7,769 bases of DNA from Deltaproteobacteria bacterium (GCA_009668925.1 SBEK01000187.1:1-7769); one strand, 5' to 3'; positions 1 through 6,914 are shown, counted from the stretch's first letter. Numbers and translations: made by a program. Notes: generated by a model not told the origin, from the letters alone.

Positions 1-558
1 GAAATGATCCGTCCCGGGCAGAATAATCAACTCCGAATGAATGGATTGGGCTTTCTCCCTTAAGTCATCCGCATCGCAGAACTGATCTTCCGCCCCGCAG
101 ATAATGAAATTCACTGCATTCTTAAGCCGCGTCCAATCAAAATCGAAATATTTTTGCGGCGGAGAAATCAACAGGACCGAACTGAAAACATTTTTTTCGG
201 CAATCAGACGGCAGGCGACCCACGCACCGAAGGAATAGCCGGCCAGAATGATCTTTTCTACGCCCTGGCTCTTCAAAAATTCGCAGGCCGACAAAATATC
301 CTGCGTCTCTCCCCTGCCCTCGTCATACCTGCCGGTGCTCCCTCCCACACCGCGAAAGTTGAACCGCAATGTGGAATGATCACATGAGGAAAAAACATCG
401 CTGACGGTTTCCACAACATTATTGTACATCGATCCGCCCATCAGAGGATGCGGATGACAAACGACAACGCCGCAAGTTCCATGTGATCGATGCCATAACC
501 CTTCCCCGACGAAAGGATCGTTCTTCCAGAATACTCTTTCCTCTTCATTTTCCCGCAT
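1..558 (-). CDS. Alpha/beta hydrolase, COG2945-like (3' end cut by window edge)
   Basis: The reading frame is open from an ATG at 558 to the left edge, giving 186 visible residues. Seen: an H-P-H-P-L-M-G-G-S segment at residues 35-43, an R-F-N-F-R-G-V-G segment near 65-72, the nucleophile elbow G-Y-S-F-G with Ser109, a G-A-E-D-Q segment with Asp158, and G-T-D-H with His185 two codons from the edge. Together these give a full Ser-Asp-His triad. The HPHP and FNFRGVG motifs are typical of the small cytoplasmic hydrolases grouped as COG2945 (dienelactone hydrolase-like). Such proteins are about 200-220 residues, so only a short C-terminal tail should be missing. No signal peptide is visible. The ATG shares its A with the stop codon of the upstream ATPase gene (TGATG), so translation is probably coupled and the gene closes the peptide-uptake operon. 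The substrate is unknown; an esterase or acyl-peptide hydrolase role is possible but not shown. Confidence 0.88.
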   Translation of the reverse strand, partial: MRENEEERVFWKNDPFVGEGLWHRSHGTCGVVVCHPHPLMGGSMYNNVVETVSDVFSSCDHSTLRFNFRGVGGSTGRYDEGRGETQDILSACEFLKSQGVEKIILAGYSFGAWVACRLIAEKNVFSSVLLISPPQKYFDFDWTRLKNAVNFIICGAEDQFCDADDLREKAQSIHSELIILPGTDHF

Positions 559-1526
559 CAGATTTCACCCGCACGATGACAGGCGCATAACGCTTTTTCT
601 CCGCAGGGGGTCAGTACCGGCTTCTCTTCATCGCAAATTGGTATGCGATAGATACAACGATTTTTAAAGTTGCACCCCTGCACATCTCTATCGGCAGGTT
701 CTCCTAAAATAATGTTTGACTTTTCCCTATTCTGGGGTCCGCAGGAAGGCATGGCGGAAAGCAGCATTTGCGTATAGGGGTGAAGCGGACGTTGAAATAA
801 ATTCTTTCGATCTGCCAGCTCGACGATTCGTCCCAGATACATGACGGCAATGCGATCAGAAACGTGGCGAATGACATTGAGGTCATGCGAGATAAACAGA
901 TACGTTAAACCGAATTCCTTCTTCAGGTCTTTCAGCAGATTGAGAATTTGCGCCTGAATCGAGGCGTCAAGCGCGGAAACCGGCTCATCGGCTACGACCA
1001 GCGCTGGCTTGAGCGCCAGCGCCCTGGCGATACCGATCCGCTGCCTCTGACCGCCGCTGAATTCATGCGGATAGCGTTTGGACTGCTCTTCAGTCAAACC
1101 GACCTTGATCATCAAGTCCACCGCCGTTTTTCGGTTTTCATCGCGCTTCGCAATATGATGAATATTGAGCGGTTCCTGAACGATGTGGAGCGCCGACTTC
1201 CTGGGATTCAAGGATGAATACGGATCCTGAAAAATCATCTGCACGCGGCGTCGATAATTTTTCAAGTCATTCGAAGGCATCTCAAATATATTTTCATCTT
1301 TAAAGAATACATGCCCCGCATCCGGTACTTCAAGCCTCATCAGCAGTCTGGCCAGGGTTGATTTACCGCAGCCCGATTCGCCGACCAATCCGAGTGTTTC
1401 TCCTTCATATATTTTCAAATCAATTCCATCAACCGCCCAGACAGTCCTCGAGCGGTTCTCCAGGAATCCCCGGCCCAGCGAATATTTTTTTTCCAGTTGT
1501 TGAACATCAATTAAAACGGCCGACAC
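558..1526 (-). CDS. oppF: Oligopeptide/dipeptide ABC importer ATPase, OppF/DppF type
   Basis: This is a cytoplasmic ATPase subunit of a peptide-class ABC importer and probably pairs with the adjacent OppD-like subunit. I choose the GTG at 1526 (322 aa). The longer frame back to a TTG at 1577 would overlap the upstream gene, whereas the GTG has an SD-like AAGGACAGGG just upstream and the conserved domain begins right after it. Seen with this numbering: Walker A GESGCGKS at 49-56, Q-loop Gln100, signature S-G-G-Q at 157-160, Walker B ending in Asp180-Glu181, and H-loop His214. A C-terminal oligo_HPY region follows, with R-P-L-H-P-Y-T and cysteines 285, 291, 298 and 316. Length and domain order fit OppF/DppF. 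It lies 25 bases after the OppD-like gene and ends in a one-base overlap with the hydrolase. Oligopeptide, dipeptide or another ligand cannot be separated without the binding protein, so the symbol denotes the family only. Confidence 0.93.
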   Translation of the reverse strand: MSAVLIDVQQLEKKYSLGRGFLENRSRTVWAVDGIDLKIYEGETLGLVGESGCGKSTLARLLMRLEVPDAGHVFFKDENIFEMPSNDLKNYRRRVQMIFQDPYSSLNPRKSALHIVQEPLNIHHIAKRDENRKTAVDLMIKVGLTEEQSKRYPHEFSGGQRQRIGIARALALKPALVVADEPVSALDASIQAQILNLLKDLKKEFGLTYLFISHDLNVIRHVSDRIAVMYLGRIVELADRKNLFQRPLHPYTQMLLSAMPSCGPQNREKSNIILGEPADRDVQGCNFKNRCIYRIPICDEEKPVLTPCGEKALCACHRAGEI

Positions 1527-1531
1527 GAATA

Positions 1532-1541
1532 CCCTGTCCTT
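1532..1541 (-). promoter_or_regulatory. Ribosome binding site deciding the oppF-like GTG start
   Basis: On the minus strand the sequence AAGGACAGGG lies 5 bases before the GTG at 1526, with its AGGA part 10 bases away. No comparable site precedes the TTG at 1577, so this site supports the shorter protein. Confidence 0.55.
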
Positions 1542-1551
1542 AGCGTTTTTG

Positions 1552-2526
1552 TCATTGCACTTTAAAGCAGGACACAAAATGCCCCGCTTCGATTTCGAGT
1601 AATTCAGGCTCGGAAATCCGGCACTCCCCGGACGCCAAGGGGCATCGTTCGGAAAACCGGCAGCCAGGCGGCAGATCGTACAGGCTGGGCACCGTCCCGG
1701 AAATTGTTTTCAAATAGCCATTTTCATTCCCCGAGTCGTCCAGACATCCGGGGCGCGACTCGATCAGACCGCGGGTGTAGGGATGTGAGGGACGAGCGAA
1801 CAACCTATCCGCATCGGCGGTTTCTACCACCTTACCCGCATACATAACCGCAATTTTCTGCGTCACTTCCGCAACGACCCCCAGATCATGCGTGATGAGC
1901 ACAACAGCCATATTGCTTTTTTCTTTCAGCTCGGCAATCAACTTCAAAATCTGCGCCTGAATTGTAACATCCAGCGCCGTCGTCGGCTCGTCGGCCAGGA
2001 GCAGCTTGGGATGACAGGACATGGCCATAGCAATCATCACGCGCTGGCGCATCCCGCCGCTCAGTTGATGCGGATAATCTCTGATTCGTCTCTGGGGCTC
2101 CGGTATGCCGACCTCGCCCAATAGTTTGACGCTCATGGACAAAGCTTCTTCGTCCGGCACCTGCTGATGCAAACGGATCGCCTCCGCAATCTGTTCTCCG
2201 ATGCGCAAAACAGGATTCAGGGACGTCATCGGTTCCTGAAAGATCATGGCGATATCTTTACCGCGCTTCTCCCGCATGGCTTCTTCGGGCAAAGACAACA
2301 GGTCCTGTCCGTCAAACACTACGCGCCCTTCGTCGATTCGGCCGCCGGACGGAATCAACCTCATCACGGAAAGCGCCAGCATGGTCTTCCCGCAACCCGA
2401 CTCTCCCACAATGCCCAGCGTCTCGCCGGCATTCAAGGTCAAAGAAACACCGTCCACCGCTTTAATGACACCCCTGGCCGTTGAAAACACGGTTCGTAAA
2501 TCTTTGATGCTGAGAAGACTTTGCAT
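1552..2526 (-). CDS. oppD: Oligopeptide/dipeptide ABC importer ATPase, OppD/DppD type
   Basis: This is the second cytoplasmic ATPase subunit of a peptide importer (324 aa, normal for OppD/DppD). Seen: Walker A GESGCGKT at 41-48, Q-loop Gln97, signature L-S-G-G-M-R-Q-R near 155-162, Walker B LLLADE ending in Asp179-Glu180, and H-loop His213. The oligo_HPY tail has R-P-S-H-P-Y-T near 245-251 and cysteines 289, 295, 302 and 320. The Gly-Gly-Met signature and the N-terminal K-A-V-D-G-V segment are typical of the D-type rather than the F-type subunit. The ATG at 2526 follows the pepA stop codon by two bases. I see no convincing Shine-Dalgarno before it (the upstream bases are A-rich), so expression probably depends on coupling to pepA. 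The partner permeases and binding protein are not in this window. Confidence 0.93.
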   Translation of the reverse strand: MQSLLSIKDLRTVFSTARGVIKAVDGVSLTLNAGETLGIVGESGCGKTMLALSVMRLIPSGGRIDEGRVVFDGQDLLSLPEEAMREKRGKDIAMIFQEPMTSLNPVLRIGEQIAEAIRLHQQVPDEEALSMSVKLLGEVGIPEPQRRIRDYPHQLSGGMRQRVMIAMAMSCHPKLLLADEPTTALDVTIQAQILKLIAELKEKSNMAVVLITHDLGVVAEVTQKIAVMYAGKVVETADADRLFARPSHPYTRGLIESRPGCLDDSGNENGYLKTISGTVPSLYDLPPGCRFSERCPLASGECRISEPELLEIEAGHFVSCFKVQ

Positions 2527-2528
2527 AG

Positions 2529-4028
2529 CTATTGTTTTTTGCGATTCTGTATGTATTCGAGAAGCAGGCGCACCGCCACACCGGATGCCCCTTTCGGGGT
2601 ATACGCCTTATCCTTTGTCGTCCAGGAAGGCCCGGCGATATCCAGATGCACCCACGGCAGGCCGTCCACGAATTTACTTAAGAAGGCCGCCGCCGTAATC
2701 GCTCCTGCCATTCGACCCGCACTGTTCTTGTAGTCAGCGATATCGCTTTTGATCATCTCCGAATAGTTGTCCCAAAGGGGCAATTCCCAGACCAATTCTC
2801 CGGTAGTCTGCGCGGCCTGATAAATCTCCTTTTTCGCTTTCTCGTCCGTCCCCAGCATCCCGATGACGTCTTCTCCCAGCGCCACAACGCAGGCTCCGGT
2901 CAGGGTGGCGATGTCAATAATGCCCGCCGGTTTATATTTCGATGCGTACGTCAATGCGTCGGCCAGAATCAGACGCCCTTCGGCATCCGTATTCAACACT
3001 TCTATCGTTCGGCCCGAATAAGATCTCAGGATATCGCCGGGCTTCAGCGCGCCTCCGCCCGACATGTTTTCCGTAGCCGGTACCAGCCCCACGAGATTCA
3101 CCGGCAGTTGCAAATCCGCAGCGGCCATAATCACGGCCAGGACCGCCGCACCGCCGGACATATCCGTCTTCATCTCATCCATTTTTTCCGCGGGCTTTAA
3201 AGAAATTCCGCCGCTGTCAAAGGTCAACCCCTTGCCGACGAGTGCCAGCGGGGCATCCCCTTTTTTCCCGCCGTTATATTCCAGGATAATGAGCTTCGGC
3301 GGCTGGTGACTGCCCGCCGCAACGCCCAGGAGCGCATTCATGCCCAGCGCTTTCATTTTCCCCTTATCCAGAACGATGCATTTGACGTTCTTCCTCCTGG
3401 CGATGGCGGCGGCATGCGCGGCCAGAATCGCCGGCGTCATCTCGTTGGCGGGCGCGGAAATGAGATCACGCGCAAAGCACACGGCATCGGTAACGATCGT
3501 TGCCTTCCTGATTTCCTCCACAAGTACGGGATACTCACCGGGATCGGTCACAATCGCCAATCGGCGCATTTCCTTGATTTCATCGCAGCTGACGGTTTTG
3601 TATGGTGTGAATTGATACAACCCGAGGCGCACGCCCTCCACCACCGCGGCTATCAATTTATTCTTCTGATCAGGCAGCAGACGCCAGTCCAGGCTCGTCG
3701 CTGCTTCCTTAATATTCAACCCCCGCAGATGCTGCATGATTCTGGAAAAAGCGCTGCGGATTTTTTCCAGATTCAATTCCTTTCTCTTCCCCAGGCCTAC
3801 CAGGGCAATTCTTTTTGCCCTCATTGCACCCCGCGCATAGACAACAAATATTTCAGACGGCCGGCCCGTGAAATCACCACTTTTCAGAACATCGCCGAGT
3901 AGTCCTTTCACCTTTTTATCCACGTCAACCGCCGCGCCCGTCAGCTCTTTTTCGTCTTCACAAAAAACCAGGATAACGGCCTCGCTTTTCGCATCCGCAA
4001 GCTTTCCTTTTTGAACCGTAATCTTCAC
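2529..4028 (-). CDS. pepA: Leucyl aminopeptidase, M17 family (PepA)
   Basis: This two-metal cytoplasmic aminopeptidase removes N-terminal residues from peptides. I choose the GTG at 4028 (499 aa; E. coli PepA is 503 aa) because AAGGAGG sits five bases upstream. The longer frame from a TTG at 4088 would run through the promoter. Seen with this numbering: V-G-K-G-L-T-F-D-S-G-G with Lys266 and Asp271, the M-K-T-D-M-S-G-G segment with Asp289, and the M17 signature N-T-D-A-E-G-R-L with Asp348, Glu350 and Arg352. By family knowledge these are the metal ligands and the catalytic Lys/Arg, and all are present. The N-terminal macrodomain-like region (about 1-165) is more divergent, as usual. It is the first gene of a probable operon with the two peptide-importer ATPases, which fits hydrolysis of imported peptides. 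E. coli PepA also binds DNA in Xer recombination; nothing here tests that. Confidence 0.96.
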   Translation of the reverse strand: MKITVQKGKLADAKSEAVILVFCEDEKELTGAAVDVDKKVKGLLGDVLKSGDFTGRPSEIFVVYARGAMRAKRIALVGLGKRKELNLEKIRSAFSRIMQHLRGLNIKEAATSLDWRLLPDQKNKLIAAVVEGVRLGLYQFTPYKTVSCDEIKEMRRLAIVTDPGEYPVLVEEIRKATIVTDAVCFARDLISAPANEMTPAILAAHAAAIARRKNVKCIVLDKGKMKALGMNALLGVAAGSHQPPKLIILEYNGGKKGDAPLALVGKGLTFDSGGISLKPAEKMDEMKTDMSGGAAVLAVIMAAADLQLPVNLVGLVPATENMSGGGALKPGDILRSYSGRTIEVLNTDAEGRLILADALTYASKYKPAGIIDIATLTGACVVALGEDVIGMLGTDEKAKKEIYQAAQTTGELVWELPLWDNYSEMIKSDIADYKNSAGRMAGAITAAAFLSKFVDGLPWVHLDIAGPSWTTKDKAYTPKGASGVAVRLLLEYIQNRKKQ

Positions 4029-4033
4029 GTAAA

Positions 4034-4040
4034 CCTCCTT
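4034..4040 (-). promoter_or_regulatory. Strong Shine-Dalgarno of pepA
   Basis: On the minus strand AAGGAGG lies five bases before the GTG at 4028. This near-perfect site fixes the pepA start at GTG rather than at the in-frame TTG 60 bases upstream. Confidence 0.85.
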
Positions 4041-4073
4041 AGGCCTAAACCCGGATAGTCGATGGGTTTTTTC

Positions 4074-4101
4074 GTAATAGCATATCAATAATAAAAGTCA
4101 A
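4074..4101 (-). promoter_or_regulatory. Sigma-70-type promoter of the pepA operon
   Basis: On the minus strand a -35 box TTGACT (4101-4096) is separated by 16 bases from a -10 box TATTAC (4079-4074). A TG pair one base upstream of the -10 gives an extended -10 element. Transcription would begin near 4067, leaving a leader of about 40 bases that carries the strong Shine-Dalgarno. The spacer and the bases around it are AT-rich. The fit is good by eye (5 of 6 at -35, 4 of 6 at -10), but no start site has been mapped. Confidence 0.6.
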
Positions 4102-4151
4102 TTGTTAGTCAGACGGCAAATGTAGAAAAACGTTTTGTTATCCAAACACGG

Positions 4152-4296
4152 GTCTCGACGCCCGCTCATTCAGCGGCGAGACTCCTGCTTGTTGCAGGGA
4201 AATCCCTTCTCGGGCAGGGATGATTAGAGTTGTTTTCGAGAACTCTGAAAGAAGATTGCGACCTTTGCTATTCAAAAATAGAGAAGCGTTAGACGC
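4152..4296. other. Intergenic row of six short perfect hairpins
   Basis: This fills most of the 296-base gap between the long pilin gene and the pepA promoter. Plus-strand stems, left to right: GTCTCG (4152-4157) with CGAGAC (4177-4182), enclosing CCGCT (4162-4166) with AGCGG (4172-4176); CCTGC (4184-4188) with GCAGG (4194-4198); ATCCCT (4202-4207) with AGGGAT (4216-4221); AGAGTT (4226-4231) with AACTCT (4241-4246); CTATT (4268-4272) with AATAG (4277-4281); GCGT (4286-4289) with ACGC (4293-4296). No uridine tract follows in either direction, so it is not a standard intrinsic terminator. It could be a 3' processing or Rho-linked end of the pilin mRNA, a REP-like dispersed element, or a small structured RNA. 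Single stems this short can arise by chance; the close packing is what stands out. Confidence 0.4.
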
Positions 4297-4324
4297 ACCA
4301 AATCCCATCTTTCTCATAAAACAA

Positions 4325-6271
4325 CTAATAGGGTGGAAAGAAAATATCAAAGCGGGTAATTTCCAAGTTTTGAGTTGCGCCGCCTGTCCCCTGTGTAAAA
4401 CCGAAAAACATCTTGTGAAAATTTGCATGTAGTGTCGGCGTGAGCTCTATCGTTCGGTTGATTTGTGGTGCAGAACCCGAAAATGCCGTACTCACATCAT
4501 TACATGCGGTACAGTCTATCCATGCTTTCACGTTGTAATCATAATTTCCACTGCCATTAGGTGTCGCCGCCCGTGTAACTTCGATTCTAAATTCACGTGT
4601 CGTGGTATCGGCAAATGATGTATTAAAGTAGCCGCGCGATCCGTCGGCAACGCTGTCACCCGATGTCGAATTTCTCGGAACAACAGCGCTCCCCCAAGTA
4701 CCCTGTCCATGTACATTATCGTCATAACTCACCGCCGGCAGGCCATTGCTGCAATTTCCCGCGGTATTGTTGCCCCACAACATTAAAGCCATATGATTTC
4801 CTGCGGCATCATTTCTTCCGTTGCCGCAACCGGCGCTGTTGATACCCGGATTATTATATCTGTCAAATTCAATAGATATCTTCGGAGGTTGCAGGCCTAA
4901 CCCATCCAGGGGCGGCGTGGCCCTGGGCAGCGCTGATGTGGGGTGGGTGTTCCCCGGCCCCGCATAACCCATCAATTCGCCCATTCCTGCAGCGGAAGGT
5001 GTTCCGCCCCTTTTTGTCGTATCATTCAGTATGCCGTTCATGATCATGAACATGAAACCATCGCCACTGTCGGCGGAGCCGTTCGTATCCCTGAACTCAA
5101 AATAGGCGCGAATGCCGACACCGAAATCGCACAACCCGGCGGCGCAATTAGCCGAGACAGAATCCCCCGCATACCAGGCGACGCCGGCCGTGTCGTTATC
5201 TCCCTGCCCCAAGAAGACGATTTGATTCGCCGGGTCCGGATCACTAGCGTCAATTGCCACGCCCGTACCTATTCTGACCCAGTTATCAAATCCCGGTACG
5301 TTATGCGGAACATTATCGCTGAAACCTCCCGGATTCAAACCCAGAATTGCCGTGCGGGAAAATGTGCTGCTGACTTGAGATGCGGAACCCGGATTAAATG
5401 TGCCGGTGGAAGTGATTTGAGCAGCGGTGTGAACATAAATCAGTCTGGTCGTATTGGTCGTGGTATAAGAAAATACTCTATCAGGTTGATTCGCATCTCG
5501 TATCCCATAAAGGGTATCTCCGATGCGGTGATCGTAGTAAAACACATAACCGGAAGCGTTTGATCCCCGCGGCATTTCAAAAAATCCGAAACGGTCAGGT
5601 AAAATACCGCCTGTGCCGTTGGCGACCGTCAGGTTACCGTTCGTTGCTAAGGTCTGATTACTGGAAAGAGAAAGAACCGGTACAACACTTTCGCCGACTT
5701 GAATAGTAAACGGTTGGCCATCGGGCGGATTAGTATTTGATAGATTAAGACGATAACTATTTACTCCCAGGGTTGTAACAGTTGTGTAGTAGAAACGCCG
5801 CCAGCCTGACGAGGTAAAAACGGCCATAAGTTTGTCGGTACCAGATGATGGAATAGCATAGGAAACGTCGCCGGGAAATTCTACGTTAAGTCTCAGACCA
5901 TTTGCATTTGTAACCGTCAATATTTGTTGCGATATCATATAATTAGGTTTTACGTTTAAGCTAAAACTGCCCCCGTTATTCACTAATTGATAATTTGCGT
6001 TGTGCAGGTTTTCGAGGACTGCGTTTTTTGCAGCTTCAGTGGCCGCACTTTTAAACTGACTCGCCAGATAATTGTAACCGGACTTGGCAAGGTATGTCGC
6101 TTCCGTCGTGGATGCCGTGTTCAGCTGACCGAATAGAGCGGTGCCCGTTAACGAGACCATCACTGCGGCCAGAACGGCAAAAGCAAGTATTGTTACAATC
6201 AAAACAATGAGTACACTCCCCTTATCGGGGAACGTCATACCGCGTCGCAATTTTGTATTCTGAAATATCAT
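4325..6271 (-). CDS. PilX/GspK-like minor pilin with C-terminal L-type lectin-like domain
   Basis: The protein is 648 aa from the ATG at 6271; a TTG at 6286 is possible, and the SD is weak (GGGAAG) for either. Seen: a charged leader, then K17-G18|S19, a hydrophobic helix at about 19-41, and a pilin-like stem with A-T-Y-L-A-K-S-G-Y near 58-66. The +5 residue is Val, not Glu, as in GspK/PilX-type proteins. Residues about 90-325 are Asn/Thr/Ser/Gly-rich and not recognised. Residues about 326-645 resemble an L-type lectin: D-G-F-M-F-M-I with Asp404, I-S-I-E-F-D-R-Y-N-N-P with Glu468 and Asp470, then Asp488 and N-H at 492-493, a R-I-E-V strand near 562, and F-F-G-F-T-Q-G-T-G near 622-630. In legume lectins the matching residues bind Ca/Mn and sugar. 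Six cysteines in this domain fit disulfides outside the cytoplasm. It is last in the minor-pilin cluster. I infer a surface or pilus-tip adhesin; the ligand is unknown. Confidence 0.8.
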   Translation of the reverse strand: MIFQNTKLRRGMTFPDKGSVLIVLIVTILAFAVLAAVMVSLTGTALFGQLNTASTTEATYLAKSGYNYLASQFKSAATEAAKNAVLENLHNANYQLVNNGGSFSLNVKPNYMISQQILTVTNANGLRLNVEFPGDVSYAIPSSGTDKLMAVFTSSGWRRFYYTTVTTLGVNSYRLNLSNTNPPDGQPFTIQVGESVVPVLSLSSNQTLATNGNLTVANGTGGILPDRFGFFEMPRGSNASGYVFYYDHRIGDTLYGIRDANQPDRVFSYTTTNTTRLIYVHTAAQITSTGTFNPGSASQVSSTFSRTAILGLNPGGFSDNVPHNVPGFDNWVRIGTGVAIDASDPDPANQIVFLGQGDNDTAGVAWYAGDSVSANCAAGLCDFGVGIRAYFEFRDTNGSADSGDGFMFMIMNGILNDTTKRGGTPSAAGMGELMGYAGPGNTHPTSALPRATPPLDGLGLQPPKISIEFDRYNNPGINSAGCGNGRNDAAGNHMALMLWGNNTAGNCSNGLPAVSYDDNVHGQGTWGSAVVPRNSTSGDSVADGSRGYFNTSFADTTTREFRIEVTRAATPNGSGNYDYNVKAWIDCTACNDVSTAFSGSAPQINRTIELTPTLHANFHKMFFGFTQGTGGATQNLEITRFDIFFPPY

Positions 6272-6299
6272 GTCGACTTCCCGCAATCTTTTACGATGC

Positions 6300-6914
6300 T
6301 CACTTGTTCCAATTCAACGGCATATCGCCCCAGCCGATTTTGCCGTTTCTTCTGACGTCAAACAGGGTGGAAAAAGTTAGTGTCCCGCCGCTCCCATCTG
6401 TTCTATTGAGTATAAGATCAGCCCGAATGGAAGCCAGACTGGAAATGAGATCTGCCGGAGTCCAGGTTCCGCTTCCTGTAAAAGAATCGGCAAAACTATA
6501 CAAATCGAGCCTGAAGACATTGACATTATCGATGAGGACAGATCCGGTGCCGGCAGTCGGAGGCGTCGCTCCGTCCACGATCTTGATTTGACTGCCCACA
6601 CGGCCGATACAACGGTTTACGTCGATTGTATTATCCGCGGCACCGTCATAATATCGTAATGTGTAGCAAATGGAGCTGCTGTCGGATTCAGTTATCGCAC
6701 TTATGGCGCTGATGTCTTCAAATTCGAGAATCATCCTGTCCAGAGCGAGTTGCGTCTTGTGAGAAAGAGCATTATTCGCCTTCGCGGTAACATAACCTTG
6801 TGCGCCCTGAGCAATCAGCATGCCCGCAATAGCCCCCATCATTCCGAGAATAACAAGGGTAACGATAATCTCGATCAAGGTAAAACCTGCGTCTTTTTTC
6901 ATGACATAACCCAT
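6300..6914 (-). CDS. PilW/GspJ-like minor prepilin
   Basis: The protein is 204 aa from the ATG at 6914. A second in-frame ATG at 6902 would give a leader beginning M-K-K-D, like that of the upstream pilin, and may be the true start; neither has a clear Shine-Dalgarno. Seen: type III prepilin site G10|F-T-L-I-E with Glu at mature +5, then a hydrophobic helix to about residue 36. A Gln/Ala/Asn-rich amphipathic stretch follows, including L-A-L-D-R-M-I-L-E-F-E near 57-67, as in PilW/GspJ proteins. Cys83 and Cys102 could form a disulfide in the globular head. The size and the place between a PilV-like and a PilX-like gene favour PilW; GspJ is the alternative because the families merge. It would be processed by prepilin peptidase PilD and inserted at the pilus or pseudopilus tip. 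It lies seven bases after the previous gene and 28 bases before the next. Confidence 0.82.
   Translation of the reverse strand: MGYVMKKDAGFTLIEIIVTLVILGMMGAIAGMLIAQGAQGYVTAKANNALSHKTQLALDRMILEFEDISAISAITESDSSSICYTLRYYDGAADNTIDVNRCIGRVGSQIKIVDGATPPTAGTGSVLIDNVNVFRLDLYSFADSFTGSGTWTPADLISSLASIRADLILNRTDGSGGTLTFSTLFDVRRNGKIGWGDMPLNWNK

Noticed and set aside
154..387. 77-codon plus-strand open frame at the left end
   Set aside because: It is antisense to the hydrolase, whose triad and motifs are intact.
1485..1492. Run of eight T (eight A in the coding sense) near the 5' end of the OppF-like gene, a possible phase-variation tract
   Set aside because: It encodes conserved lysines at the start of the ATPase domain, the frame is intact, and eight bases is weak evidence for slippage.
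3306..3902. 198-codon plus-strand open frame opposite pepA
   Set aside because: It lies wholly within a well-supported pepA; the His/Arg/Gln-rich composition is typical of a shadow frame.
4029..4088. Extension of pepA to a TTG at 4088
   Set aside because: The extension covers the likely promoter -10 region and transcription start, and the GTG at 4028 has a near-perfect Shine-Dalgarno.
4127..4136. AAAACGTTTT palindrome upstream of the pepA promoter as an operator
   Set aside because: A short AT-rich palindrome occurs often by chance and there is no second copy or adjacent regulator gene.
4151..4183. Compound hairpin as an intrinsic terminator of the pilin operon
   Set aside because: No U-tract follows it on either strand; the nearest T-run on the minus strand is about 20 bases further on.
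4943..5563. 206-codon plus-strand open frame opposite the pilin-lectin gene
   Set aside because: It is antisense to a gene with clear domains, has no recognised motif or Shine-Dalgarno, and its composition mirrors the opposite coding strand.
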